Shown in pieces: positions 15,570 through 24,148 of a stretch of DNA of 33,551 bases. The stretch is taken from contig WJLY01000240.1 in the NCBI GenBank assembly GCA_014728245.1, positions 1 to 33,551 of the forward strand. Reading direction: 5' to 3'. Each line of letters opens with the position of its first letter. Within the stretch, counting starts at the first letter, position 1. Both the position numbers and the translations under genes were made by a program. This DNA comes from Candidatus Effluviviaceae Genus IV sp. (lineage in GTDB: Bacteria; Joyebacterota; Joyebacteria; Joyebacterales; Joyebacteraceae). Under the pieces are notes generated by a model that had not been told where the DNA came from, did not search any database, and was given only the letters and a program-made list of their open reading frames with translations.

Positions 15570-16520
15570 TCAACCCTCCACCTTCCACTGGTTGGCGACG
15601 GTCCCGTTCTCGATCTCGATGATGTACCCGCGCAGTATCCCCTCGCCGTACTCCGAGCCCGGGTTTATGACCGGAGTCTCTCCGATGTGGTCGTGGCCGT
15701 ACGACTCGTGGATGTGCCCGTGGAGGCCGATCATGGGTTGATGCCGCTCGATCGCTTCCGCCACTGCTTTGCTGCCCACGTGAACGAAGTTGACCTGCCC
15801 CGCGACGGTCACCGGCTTCTTGTTCGCGTCCAGCTCGGGCGCGAGGTCGAGCATGGTACCGTGCGGCGGCGCGTGCAGGTTGAAGATCGATTTGCCGGGA
15901 TCGTCGAGCTGCTTGACCAGCTTCTTGATGCGTTTCGCGATCCCCTTGTCCGAGTCCTCCCGCGGCGTCTCCCACGGCGTCGGGTTCACGTAGTCGAGGC
16001 TGATCATGGGAATCCCCAGCACGTCTACCGGCCCGTCGAGACACCAGGTTATGCCCCGGTCACGGTACGACTTGATGACGTCATCGATCTCCCAGTCATC
16101 GTCGTTCCCGGGCATCACGATGACGTCGACCTTCGACAGATCGACCTGGTCGATCAGCATCTCCATCCACTTGGCGATCCTGTCCTTAATCATCCCCATC
16201 ATGAGGGACTCGACTTCGGAGGGGTTATCCTGAAGCTCCGCCACACGGTCCCTGTCGCATCGCAGGGCATAGGCGCCGGCGTCGTTTATGCGCTGCTCCA
16301 TCTCATCGACTTCGCTTCCGGAGCTCAGTGTCCAGTTCTTCCCGAAGTAGAAAGCCCTGTGCCTCCCGTCGCCCTCGTCGATGATCGGTACGAGCGATTT
16401 GCCGGTCAGATCGCCGCACAAGAGAAGGGCGTCGACCCCGTGGTACTCGGGCATCTTGAGCCACTTCCGCCACACGCTTTCGGCTCCGTGCACGTCCACG
16501 GAGAAAAACAGTTTGGACAA
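15570..16520 (-). CDS. Cytosolic metallophosphoesterase
   Basis: Calcineurin-like phosphoesterase of 316 residues. Metal-site motifs: FFSVDVHG (D9, H11), LLLCGDLTG (D37), VMPGNDDDWE (N139, with Asp where GNHD usually has His), FNLHAPPHG and IGLHGHIHES (GHxH). There is no signal peptide, and its two-metal site looks complete apart from the GND variant, which occurs in other members. An insertion of about 95 residues between motifs 2 and 3 (YFGKNWTLSSGSEVDEMEQ...) may cap the active site. The start is TTG at 16520, supported by GGGGGAGGCAAC before it. It lies 48 bases after the permease gene and is followed by the 29-bp repeat array. Substrate unknown. Confidence 0.9.
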   Translation of the reverse strand: MSKLFFSVDVHGAESVWRKWLKMPEYHGVDALLLCGDLTGKSLVPIIDEGDGRHRAFYFGKNWTLSSGSEVDEMEQRINDAGAYALRCDRDRVAELQDNPSEVESLMMGMIKDRIAKWMEMLIDQVDLSKVDVIVMPGNDDDWEIDDVIKSYRDRGITWCLDGPVDVLGIPMISLDYVNPTPWETPREDSDKGIAKRIKKLVKQLDDPGKSIFNLHAPPHGTMLDLAPELDANKKPVTVAGQVNFVHVGSKAVAEAIERHQPMIGLHGHIHESYGHDHIGETPVINPGSEYGEGILRGYIIEIENGTVANQWKVEG

Positions 16521-16568
16521 GTTGCCTCCCCCAAGGTGTTGGACCTGGAAGTTGACCGATTCCGCGAC

Positions 16569-18149
16569 CTACTCCGGCGGGACCTGCGAGTAGATCTTGC
16601 TCACGTCAACGCCCTCCGCCCGGTTCCTGTTCTGCTGGTAGAGGTAGACGATGAGACCGGCCAGCATGACCGCTATGAGGCTCAGCATGATGGTCGGCGT
16701 GAAGTTCCTGAACGCCAGGAACACGAAGAACCAGCCCGCCGCGAACGTGAATGCCCCCAGCAGGGATATGAGGGGTATTCCTCCGACCTCCCACTTGACC
16801 GGAGATCGTTCGTATATCTCCGGCTTGTGGTACGGCAGGAGCATTGCGGCCAGGCCGAAGGGCCAGAAGATGAAGAACACCGTGAGCGTAAGGACGGACA
16901 GGATCACGTTGACGTCGAGCGTCATCATCAGCACGCCCAGAAGGCAGAACACCGCGTTCAGATGCACGGCGTTCGTCGGCGATCCGGTCCGGCGATTCAC
17001 GGCCGAGAGAGCCGGCGGGAACGATTTGTCCATCGACATTGCGAACGCCAGTCTGGAGTTCGCCAGGAATCCCGGGAGGATCGAGTTGGCGAACCAGAGA
17101 GCTATCGCCACAGCTATGACCAGCCCGAACCACACGTTCCCTGCGAGCGACATGAAGTAGAACGGCACCGACGGCTGCACCAGACCGCCCATGATACCCT
17201 CGAGCACCTCCGGGTTGTTGTCGTGCAGGAAGTCGTAGCTGCCGATGAAGTCTCCGAACGCGTTGTAGACCGACGCGACGATAATCATGTAGAAGATGCC
17301 CACGAAGACGGTGCCGATCATGAAGCCCCGCACCATGCTCGTCTTCGGCGTCTTGATCTCGCCGCCCGCGTAGTTGATGATCGTGATGCTCGTGTAAGCC
17401 CAGATCACGACGATGAGCGCGCTGATCGTCGCCGGGAACGAGAACTCCGGCATCGCCCATCCAAGCGAGGCAGCCTGGGCCTGTATCTGCTGGAAAGCGC
17501 CCGCTCCCCACGCCTGGTTGAACGCGGTCGCCACGTTCTCCAGCCCGCCGGACAGGAAGAACCAGATAACCGCGATGATGGTAGCGGCCAGGGGTATGAA
17601 GAAGATCGCCCGCATGATCGACTTCATCTTCCTGATGCCCTTGTAGGCTATCCACCAGAAGAGGAGCACCACCAGGAAGCCGCCGATCGTCTGCCAGAGC
17701 TGGGTCTGCATGGCGCTTCCGATACGCGCGAGCCCGTCCAGTCCGCTCCCCAGCCCGGCGGTTGAGAAGCCCGACCCGACAAGTCCCACCACGATGTAGC
17801 TCAGGACGCCGCTCGAGATGCCGTATCCCACGAACAAGAGCCATGCGCTGACATAACCCAGCGTAGGGCCGAGGACGCGGCTGACGGCGATGTAAAGCCC
17901 CCCCGAGCGGGGCATCGTAGCCGAGCTGAGCGCCACGAGGAGCGTGATGGGGATGAAGATCAGTAGCCCGAGAAGAAACGCCAGCGGCAGGCTCGCGCCC
18001 GGGAAGTCGGCCGCCGTGGAAACTGAGTAGAAGATGACGCCCGAGGCGGCAGGGCCCGCCACAACGAAGATGAAGACGTCGAACCAGGAAAGCTCCCTTA
18101 CGAGACCGGATGCTCTTCGCGTGAATATCACGCCCTGTTCGTCAGGCAT
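16569..18149 (-). CDS. APC-superfamily amino-acid permease
   Basis: Inner-membrane amino-acid or polyamine transporter of 526 residues with about 12-14 hydrophobic segments. Typical features: ELSWFDVFIFVVAGPAASGV as helix 1 with the unwound Gly region, ATMPRSGGLYIAVSRVLGP (the P-R-S-G-G consensus before helix 3), YAGGEIKTPKTSMVRGFMIG and LANSRLAFAMSMDKSFPPALS, which resemble APC amino-acid permeases. It uses proton or Na+ symport or exchange in known members. ATG 18149 has GAGGGGGAGGA before it. First gene of the minus operon, so it probably imports the amino acid or derivative acted on by the downstream M20 enzyme and racemases (inference). Confidence 0.93.
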   Translation of the reverse strand: MPDEQGVIFTRRASGLVRELSWFDVFIFVVAGPAASGVIFYSVSTAADFPGASLPLAFLLGLLIFIPITLLVALSSATMPRSGGLYIAVSRVLGPTLGYVSAWLLFVGYGISSGVLSYIVVGLVGSGFSTAGLGSGLDGLARIGSAMQTQLWQTIGGFLVVLLFWWIAYKGIRKMKSIMRAIFFIPLAATIIAVIWFFLSGGLENVATAFNQAWGAGAFQQIQAQAASLGWAMPEFSFPATISALIVVIWAYTSITIINYAGGEIKTPKTSMVRGFMIGTVFVGIFYMIIVASVYNAFGDFIGSYDFLHDNNPEVLEGIMGGLVQPSVPFYFMSLAGNVWFGLVIAVAIALWFANSILPGFLANSRLAFAMSMDKSFPPALSAVNRRTGSPTNAVHLNAVFCLLGVLMMTLDVNVILSVLTLTVFFIFWPFGLAAMLLPYHKPEIYERSPVKWEVGGIPLISLLGAFTFAAGWFFVFLAFRNFTPTIMLSLIAVMLAGLIVYLYQQNRNRAEGVDVSKIYSQVPPE

Positions 18150-18219
18150 TCCTCCCCCTCATCAATCGCCTCCCCGGGACTGCCCCGCAGAACCCGGGGG
18201 GAAGCGGCTGATATTGTAC

Positions 18220-18228
18220 ACTATAGCA
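18220..18228 (-). promoter_or_regulatory. Extended -10 promoter of the permease-racemase operon
   Basis: Minus strand TGCTATAGT (18228-18220) fits the TGnTAnnnT extended -10 pattern; TACAAT follows at 18218-18213. No convincing -35 box is seen. It would start transcription about 65 nt before the permease ATG at 18149. Together with the plus-strand promoter at 18359 it fills the 338-base divergent gap 18150-18487; nothing else was recognised there. Confidence 0.4.
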
Positions 18229-18358
18229 GAGCAGAAGTGTTACTTCCTACCTTACGGCACGCCAGCAGGCGTGTCAAGCGAACGCCCGGTCACGGATCGG
18301 GTCTGAAGCATGGGGGCGGTGTCAGCCGATGTCTGCGCCGGCCTCTTGCTCTGAAGGC

Positions 18359-18388
18359 TTGCTCAAGAATCGACCGGATTGCTAAAAT
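18359..18388 (+). promoter_or_regulatory. Candidate sigma70 promoter of the secreted protein gene
   Basis: TTGCTC (18359-18364), 18-bp spacer, TAAAAT (18383-18388), about 100 nt before the ATG at 18488. Four of six -35 positions and five of six -10 positions match consensus. Confidence 0.5.
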
Positions 18389-18487
18389 GTGCCAAGTGTG
18401 TACGAACTCAACGGACCCCTCGGAGGCCGTCCGGACCGCCGCGCACCGGCAGACCGGGCAAGCGGCTCCGGGCCGAAGGAGAAAACC

Positions 18488-19336
18488 ATGGCAAGAGGAC
18501 TTATGAAGCACCCGTCGCTCCTGTTCGTGCCGTCCCTCATTGCGTTCGCTCTTCTGCTCATCCCGTTTGCGGCGACGGCGGATCACGCGTCGTTCCCTCC
18601 CCCGGGAACCCACCCGCAGGGCGTCGACTTCGTCGACGACGGCGCGGTAGGGGGCACTCTCTACCACGTCGACAACTACACGGGCGACGTGTATTCGATC
18701 ACGCCCGGAGGAACGGCGACGCTTCTCTTCAACATCGCGGAGCAGACGGGCGAGCAGTACACGTACTACCACGGCACAGGCATCTGCTTCGTTCCGTCGG
18801 GCGGAGGTGGTCAGACCGGGACCTTCTACGTGACCCGTCCCGACCGCGGCGCTTCCCCCTACACCGACTACGTGCGCTCCTTCGACTACGATGGCACACA
18901 CCTGAACACGTGGGACGTGAGCGCGGTGTGCGACAGGCCCAGGGGCATAGCGTGGGACGGCACTCATTTCTGGCTCTCCGGGGACGCGGAGTACGTCAAG
19001 TGCGACACAGATTTCGGCCTCATCGAGACCTATGTCCCGCCGTGGGGAACCGGAAGCGGTGCGCTCGACTTCGACCCGGTCACCGGACTCCTGTACTCCG
19101 CCCCGCTCTCCTGGAGCTACATCACGGTGCTCGATCTCGAGTGCAACGTGGTGCGGCAGTGGTACCTGAACGACAACTACCGCGTCGGCGTGGCGGTCGG
19201 CCGTGTGACCGACCGCGGGGCCAGATCGATCTGGATCAGCGACAGCTCGAGCATCCTGATCGAGGAGACGGAAGACGTCCACTACACGCCGATCGAAGCC
19301 GCGAGCTGGAGCGCAGTGAAGGCGCTCTTCCGTTGA
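18488..19336 (+). CDS. Secreted protein of unknown function, possible beta-propeller
   Basis: Exported protein of 282 residues. The signal peptide spans residues 1-31 (hydrophobic LLFVPSLIAFALLLIPFAATA). The mature part repeats short aromatic and Gly-rich units such as GTLYHVDNYTGDVYSITPGG, GTFYVTRPDRG, SFDYDGTHLNTWDVS, GIAWDGTHFWLSGD, DFDPVTGLLYSAP and ITVLDLECNVVRQWYLND. These resemble blades of NHL/SMP-30-like or Vgb-like propellers, but no family signature is secure. The ATG at 18488 has AAGGAG at the right distance. It ends without a sorting domain or lipobox. It appears monocistronic and converges on a small gene at 19419-19622. Confidence 0.8.
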   Translation: MARGLMKHPSLLFVPSLIAFALLLIPFAATADHASFPPPGTHPQGVDFVDDGAVGGTLYHVDNYTGDVYSITPGGTATLLFNIAEQTGEQYTYYHGTGICFVPSGGGGQTGTFYVTRPDRGASPYTDYVRSFDYDGTHLNTWDVSAVCDRPRGIAWDGTHFWLSGDAEYVKCDTDFGLIETYVPPWGTGSGALDFDPVTGLLYSAPLSWSYITVLDLECNVVRQWYLNDNYRVGVAVGRVTDRGARSIWISDSSSILIEETEDVHYTPIEAASWSAVKALFR

Positions 19337-19418
19337 TATGGAATAGCCGGTGTCAAGCCGGATCCTGGGGCCCGGTCGGAAGGATTGCGGTGCCAGCCGC
19401 GCGGACCCGGCGGGTCGG

Positions 19419-19622
19419 TCAGCCGAGCTCCGTCAGCGCTGCTCGGTCGCCTTCCCCGACCACTAGCTCCACCACCTCCTCCACCCGGCCGAGCGTGAGC
19501 GACGATCTCTCCGGCTCGGTGACCGGATCGCTCGCGACTGATGAGATCAGCGAGTGGGCCGCGTAGCTCTTGGGGGCACCGTACTCGTTCGTGGGTTCCG
19601 GACTCACGTCTGGTTTGCTCAA
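19419..19622 (-). CDS. Small protein of 67 residues, unknown
   Basis: Possible small gene starting with TTG at 19622, preceded by a near-perfect ribosome binding site GGAGGT six bases upstream. Codon third positions are mostly G or C, as in the surrounding genes, and no long frame on the other strand explains it. The product begins MSKPDVSPEPTNEYGAPKSY, is acidic towards the C-terminus (GRVEEVVELVVGEG), and has no cysteine, signal peptide or membrane helix. Its size and polar N-terminal half recall RiPP precursor peptides, but no recognition protein, protease or maturase stands beside it, so this is only a thought. It has no identifiable operon partner. Confidence 0.45.
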   Translation of the reverse strand: MSKPDVSPEPTNEYGAPKSYAAHSLISSVASDPVTEPERSSLTLGRVEEVVELVVGEGDRAALTELG

Positions 19623-19808
19623 AGCTCGACCTCCGTGGGGATCTGGTATTCAGGATTGCCTGTCAGGGGCGGGCGCGCCGGACCGACCGGCTAACCGACT
19701 ACTGAGATGCGCCCCGCAACCGGTCGTCGCTCGCCGCCCGAAGCCAGCTGCTTTCGGGCAGCGGGATACTAGCTCATCCGCCTGCAGCGAACAGGGTCTG
19801 CGATGCAT

Positions 19809-19847
19809 GCCGGGTTCCCTCGTCACAGGAAGCGAGCGGAACCCGGC
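19809..19847 (-). terminator. Long GC hairpin downstream of sppA
   Basis: GCCGGGTTCC (19809-19818) pairs perfectly with GGAACCCGGC (19838-19847), and CTCG/CGAG (19819-19822/19833-19836) extends the stem inside a one-base bulge; the loop is TCACAGGAAG. It is 119 bases past the sppA stop on the minus strand and has no T run, so terminator function is tentative. The rest of the 343-base gap 19623-19965 shows nothing recognisable. Confidence 0.4.
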
Positions 19848-19965
19848 CGATCGGTTCGAGTGCTACCGACAACCGGTGTCGTGATCCGGCTGCTGGACCG
19901 AAACAAGAGAAGGCGGGGCGCAGATGCGACAGGTATTCTGCCTTACTTCGCGCGGGTCGCGACTG

Positions 19966-22584
19966 TTACCGGACCGAACCGCCGTCCATGACGCGCACGG
20001 GTGGCATCATCATGGCGTGTCCGCCGTTCGATCGAAGCAGGTACTCGAGGTAGACGCGCTCCGGCGCTGGGAGAACGGAGAAGACGTTGTCTCCCACGAG
20101 CGCCCGCAGCCGGGAAACACCAGGGTCGAGCTCCCATGGCCCGCCGGAGCTGTCTTCGCGCTCCCGATGCTCCGAGGCGTCGAATCCGATCCCGGGCAGC
20201 TTGATCGTAAGGAGATCTGAGAGACTGGCGTACACTTGTGGCCTGTGGACGACATCGACCATCTGGTCTGGCCCGATTCCCGCGGCTTCCTTCGCGAGCC
20301 TCACGCTCTCCCAGAGTCCTCCGGTCTCGTCGACCAGCCCCAGCTCCTTGCCGCGGCGACCAGACCAGACTCTGCCCTGCGCTACCTCGTCCACTTCCTC
20401 GACGCTCATGCCGCGACCCTCGGCCACCTGCCCCACGAACACGTCGTACCAGTAGCGTATGTTGTCCTCACGCTTCGCTCGTTCAGCGGCGGTGTAGGGA
20501 CGATCGGGGATCGACCCAAGGAGGGGTATGGTCATGCCCCCGTACAGGTCGGCGTGCTCCCCACGCTTGACTGAGTCGTACTTGATGCCGAGCGAATCCC
20601 CCATCCCGGCGTCCCAGAAATGCCCGCCGATCACACCGATCGAGCCGGTGAGGGTCACGGGCGCCGCCAGTATCGAATCGCCGTACGCGCTCAGATGATA
20701 GCCTCCCGACGCCGCTACCTGACCCTGCGACACGATCACGGGCTTCTTCTCGGCGATCTTCTTGAGCTCGCGTGAGACCAGATCGCTCGCGAGCCCGTCT
20801 CCCCCGGGCGAGTCGACTCGCAGGACGATGGCGTCGGCCCACTCGCCGGCCTCGCTGACCTCCTCGGCGAGCCTCCGCCCCTCGATTCCCTTTTCGACAT
20901 CGCAGGGGCCTATCGCATAGAAGACCGCGATCCTGGGCCGCTTGCCCCACTCGTACGGGCCCCAAGTTAGATCGCCGGCGATCGTCCCCAGCGACGCAGA
21001 CCGGTTGTCGCCAGTCTCGCGCATGGGCGCGTGCTCTGCAGCGTCCTTGGCGTTCTGGAAGGCTCCTATCGAGTCTACGAGGCCCGACTCGAGCGCTCTT
21101 TCAGGCACGACTGACCACTCTTCGTCCACTATCCGGTCCCACTCCACCCGCTCGATCCCGCGCGCCTCCGTTATGAGCTCAGCGCAGGTGTCATACCAGT
21201 CGTCGACCAGAAGCCCCAGCTGCTCGCGGTCGGCGTCGGACATCGAATCCCTCGTGAATCCCTCCATCGCTGACTTGTAGGTGAAGAGCCTGAACTCCTC
21301 GACGCCCAGTCCGATCTTGTCGAGTGCCCCCCGGTAATAGGTGCGACCGGTGTTGAGCCCGCTGACGTAGATGCCGCCCTCGGGATCAACCCAGATCTGG
21401 TCGGCGACGCTCGCCAGCATGTAGCCCCAGAAATCGACGCGATCGAGGTAGACGATGACCTTCTTCCCGCTCCTCCTCAGCCCCGCGAGCTGCTCGCGAA
21501 TCTCCCACAGCATCGCGGGCGAGGCCCTGAAGCCCGAGAGATCGAGGACCACTCCCCCGACCCCGGGGTCCTGCGACCAGATGTCGATCGTCTGAAGCGT
21601 ACCGAAAAGCGTACGACGTTCATCGGCCGGAACGAGCGAAATCAGGCCGGGGCTCGTCCTCCGCCTGTAGGTCATGCCGCCCTTGAGCTTCATCTCGGGA
21701 TACCGCTCGCCGACCCCCATCCTTCCAAGTCCCAGCTTGCGTTCGTGGGGCCCGAACTCGAACGCCGCCGACCAGGACGCCCTACTCCCGCTCTCGCCGA
21801 TCCTCGACGAGTAGTCGGCCCTCGCGTCGCTCCCGAACGCGTATGAGAGCCTCAGTCCGAAATTCGCCTCATCGCCATCCAGCCCGTCGGCTCTCCCGGC
21901 AAGCTCGAGGCCCGCGAGGGGCATGACGGCGATCCCGTAGCCGATCTTGCCGTCGATGAACGGCTCGTCGTCTCTCGAGATGATGTCCGCGAATACGGTA
22001 AACCGAGGGCCGAATGGACGAACGCCGACATCGAGTTGGGAGCACGATCCCCGTTCATCGTCGAGGTCGCGCCTCCGGAAGCCTGAGATCGCGCCCCATC
22101 GCGACCTCAGTGCGAACCCGTAGGTCAGAGCGTCGTGCCTTGAGAGGGCGTCCTTGTCCGCGCCGTTCCAGGCATACGAGGCGCCCAGTCCGAGGGCCCC
22201 TGACTCGCCGACGGTGAGCCCCATCGTATGCTCCGTCACGCGCGCGTCCATGTCCTCGTGGTCCACGTAGCGATAGCCGTAGCCGACGCCGACCCCCGAC
22301 GAAAAGAGCGAGGGCGAGGAGACCACGCCAGCCAGCTCGTATATATCGCCCTCGCTCGACTCGTCCACGAAACGAAGATGCAACCCGGAGCTGCCGACCG
22401 TGCCCCACACCGAGGGATTCAGGATACCGGCCGCGACCGACCGGGAGACGCCAGGGGCGACGACCAGCGTCTGGACCTCCCGCGTGTACGTGGGTACCCA
22501 TGAGTAGTCGTTCTGTTCGTCGGCGTGGGCGCCGTGAGCCGCGAGGAGCAGCACGAGGACTCCGGAAAGAGCGAGAACACGCAT
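19966..22584 (-). CDS. sppA: SppA-type S49 protease fused to an outer-membrane-like N-terminal domain
   Basis: Envelope serine protease of 872 residues, much longer than E. coli SppA (about 618). Signal peptide 1-22. Residues about 25-305 alternate hydrophobic and polar strands with many Gly and aromatic residues (GVGVGYGYRYVD, LGLGASYAWNG, FGLRLSYAFG), as in a beta-barrel. Two S49 domains follow: the first (about 313-515) carries LFTYKSAMEGFTRDSMSD with the general-base Lys437. The second (about 550-760) carries VDSPGGDGLASDLV and QVAASGGYHLSAYGD with nucleophile Ser626. Together these give the Ser-Lys dyad arrangement of SppA. ATG 22584 has AGGAGG eight bases before it; a GTG at 22590 is too close. 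Expected to cleave signal peptides or envelope proteins. Confidence 0.88.
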   Translation of the reverse strand: MRVLALSGVLVLLLAAHGAHADEQNDYSWVPTYTREVQTLVVAPGVSRSVAAGILNPSVWGTVGSSGLHLRFVDESSEGDIYELAGVVSSPSLFSSGVGVGYGYRYVDHEDMDARVTEHTMGLTVGESGALGLGASYAWNGADKDALSRHDALTYGFALRSRWGAISGFRRRDLDDERGSCSQLDVGVRPFGPRFTVFADIISRDDEPFIDGKIGYGIAVMPLAGLELAGRADGLDGDEANFGLRLSYAFGSDARADYSSRIGESGSRASWSAAFEFGPHERKLGLGRMGVGERYPEMKLKGGMTYRRRTSPGLISLVPADERRTLFGTLQTIDIWSQDPGVGGVVLDLSGFRASPAMLWEIREQLAGLRRSGKKVIVYLDRVDFWGYMLASVADQIWVDPEGGIYVSGLNTGRTYYRGALDKIGLGVEEFRLFTYKSAMEGFTRDSMSDADREQLGLLVDDWYDTCAELITEARGIERVEWDRIVDEEWSVVPERALESGLVDSIGAFQNAKDAAEHAPMRETGDNRSASLGTIAGDLTWGPYEWGKRPRIAVFYAIGPCDVEKGIEGRRLAEEVSEAGEWADAIVLRVDSPGGDGLASDLVSRELKKIAEKKPVIVSQGQVAASGGYHLSAYGDSILAAPVTLTGSIGVIGGHFWDAGMGDSLGIKYDSVKRGEHADLYGGMTIPLLGSIPDRPYTAAERAKREDNIRYWYDVFVGQVAEGRGMSVEEVDEVAQGRVWSGRRGKELGLVDETGGLWESVRLAKEAAGIGPDQMVDVVHRPQVYASLSDLLTIKLPGIGFDASEHREREDSSGGPWELDPGVSRLRALVGDNVFSVLPAPERVYLEYLLRSNGGHAMMMPPVRVMDGGSVR

Positions 22585-22741
22585 CGGCACTACCTCCTGT
22601 CTGGGTCCGGATTCGCGCAGTAGCGCGGGACGGGACGCATCGTATCAGCAGCGCATGAGGCCCGGGTGTTAGGATTGAGTGAGTCGTGGCCCGCGCAACG
22701 GAGCCTTCCCCCGGCTCGAGTGCGGGACAAGACAGGTTGCG

Positions 22742-24148
22742 TCAGTGAACATATCCCAGAGAACGAAGCGTCTCACGAAGCTCGGGATCTATGTGCGGCC
22801 CCTCTGAGGGCGAACCGGGCGCCGGGAGCACTCCATCCAGCTCCTCGGCAAGCTCTCTTCCCCTCTCCTCCAGGTGCTCCCGCCTGAGCGGGTCATCCGA
22901 GTAGTCGGTGAGCTCGACCGACCCGTCGCTTCCGATCGTCAGTCTGACGTCCCCCGACCGGACCGTGGCATACGAGGCGTACAGCCATGGTTCCTCCAGC
23001 GACGGGTTGATCTTGTGGATGTGGTCCCGGAGCAGGCCGGGCACCACGTACTCCGCGATCAGAAGGCGGTCATCCTCGGAAGGGGGCGCCAGAAGCGATC
23101 TGGCGTGTCTGCGCGGCGGCGCGCCCGCAACGCCGGCGAGTTCCAGAACGGTGGGGAAGAGATCCGTGAGCATCACGGGATCGTCCCGCTCCCCTGCGTC
23201 CCGCTCGACTGACCCCGGCGACTTGGCAACGAGCGGCACCGCCAGGAGCGACTCGAACACGCCGAACTGGTGGTCCGTGAAGCCGTGGTCTCCCAGGTTC
23301 TCGCCGTGGTCAGATGTGACAACGACGAAAGCGTCATCGTAAAGGTCTTTCCCCTCCAGCAGGGACACGAGAGCGCCGAAGAGCGCGTCCGAGGCGTGAA
23401 CATCGCCCGCGTAGAGCCTGCGAACACGCTCCCACTCGTCGGACTCGGGGCGCCTCACCCTGGCGTTGACCTCGTGGGCCCACTGCACGCTGACCACCTC
23501 GTCATCAGGGATGTCCGCGAGGTGTTCCTCCCTGTATGACGAAGGAGGATCGTACGGCAGGTGTGCCTCCAGGAAGTTCACGAACATGAGAAACGGCCGG
23601 TCACCGTCCCTCCCGTCGAGCCATCTCTCGATGCGCTCGAGAGTCTCCGCTCCTCCCTGGGAGCCCGAGGACAGGATCGAGAGGTCGGAGCCAGGGTCAA
23701 CGTACTGGTGATCGAAGCCCCGCATCATCCCGGAGAGCGCGTCGCTCAACCACGGGTTGCTGTAGAAGGCGACGGTCTCGTAGCCCGCGTCGTCCAGAAG
23801 CTCGGCGAAGGTGGGCTCGTCCGACTCGAACCGAAAGCCTGCGCCCGTGCAGCCGTGCCTGGACGGGAGAAGACCGGTGAACATCGAGACGTGGGACGGA
23901 AGCGTCCAGGGCCCGTTCGCCCAGGCGTTACTGTACGTCGTGCCGTGCGCGGCCAGCCGGTCGACATTGGGCGTCACGCTCCGGCCGTCGCTCCCGGGGA
24001 TCTCAGCCCCCACGTGATCGCGCCTGACGGCGTCCAGGACCACGATCACCATGTTCGGCCGACTACTCGCCTCCGAGCAGCCGCCGCAGGAGAAGCCCAG
24101 GCACGCGGCCACTATCGACAGCGAAACAGCGATCACCCCACGTATCAC
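22742..24148 (-). CDS. Sulfatase-fold lipoprotein with Thr at the nucleophile position
   Basis: Alkaline-phosphatase-superfamily enzyme of 468 residues, anchored outside the inner membrane: signal sequence with possible lipobox VAAC (C16). Metal-site motifs are NMVIVVLDAVRRDH (D39) and VVTSDHGENLGDHG. The catalytic loop reads GPWTLPSHVSMFTGLLPSRHG: the CxPSR formylglycine signature is absent and Thr82 is at the Cys position. So it is not a classical FGly sulfatase; Thr nucleophiles occur in phosphoethanolamine and phosphoglycerol transferases of the superfamily. The start is the GTG at 24148, directly abutting the preceding gene's TAG, with GGAGGAGC upstream. Probably acts on an envelope glycan or lipid made by the linked glycosyltransferases. 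Confidence 0.88.
   Translation of the reverse strand: MIRGVIAVSLSIVAACLGFSCGGCSEASSRPNMVIVVLDAVRRDHVGAEIPGSDGRSVTPNVDRLAAHGTTYSNAWANGPWTLPSHVSMFTGLLPSRHGCTGAGFRFESDEPTFAELLDDAGYETVAFYSNPWLSDALSGMMRGFDHQYVDPGSDLSILSSGSQGGAETLERIERWLDGRDGDRPFLMFVNFLEAHLPYDPPSSYREEHLADIPDDEVVSVQWAHEVNARVRRPESDEWERVRRLYAGDVHASDALFGALVSLLEGKDLYDDAFVVVTSDHGENLGDHGFTDHQFGVFESLLAVPLVAKSPGSVERDAGERDDPVMLTDLFPTVLELAGVAGAPPRRHARSLLAPPSEDDRLLIAEYVVPGLLRDHIHKINPSLEEPWLYASYATVRSGDVRLTIGSDGSVELTDYSDDPLRREHLEERGRELAEELDGVLPAPGSPSEGPHIDPELRETLRSLGYVH

Noticed and set aside
15687-17765. Long open frame of 692 codons on the plus strand
   Set aside because: Exactly opposite the metallophosphoesterase and permease genes; rich in Arg, His and Val with no family motif, a typical shadow in GC-rich DNA.
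19419-19622. Lasso or other RiPP precursor
   Set aside because: A YxxP element is present, but no recognition domain, protease or cyclase gene is nearby; reported only as an unknown small protein.
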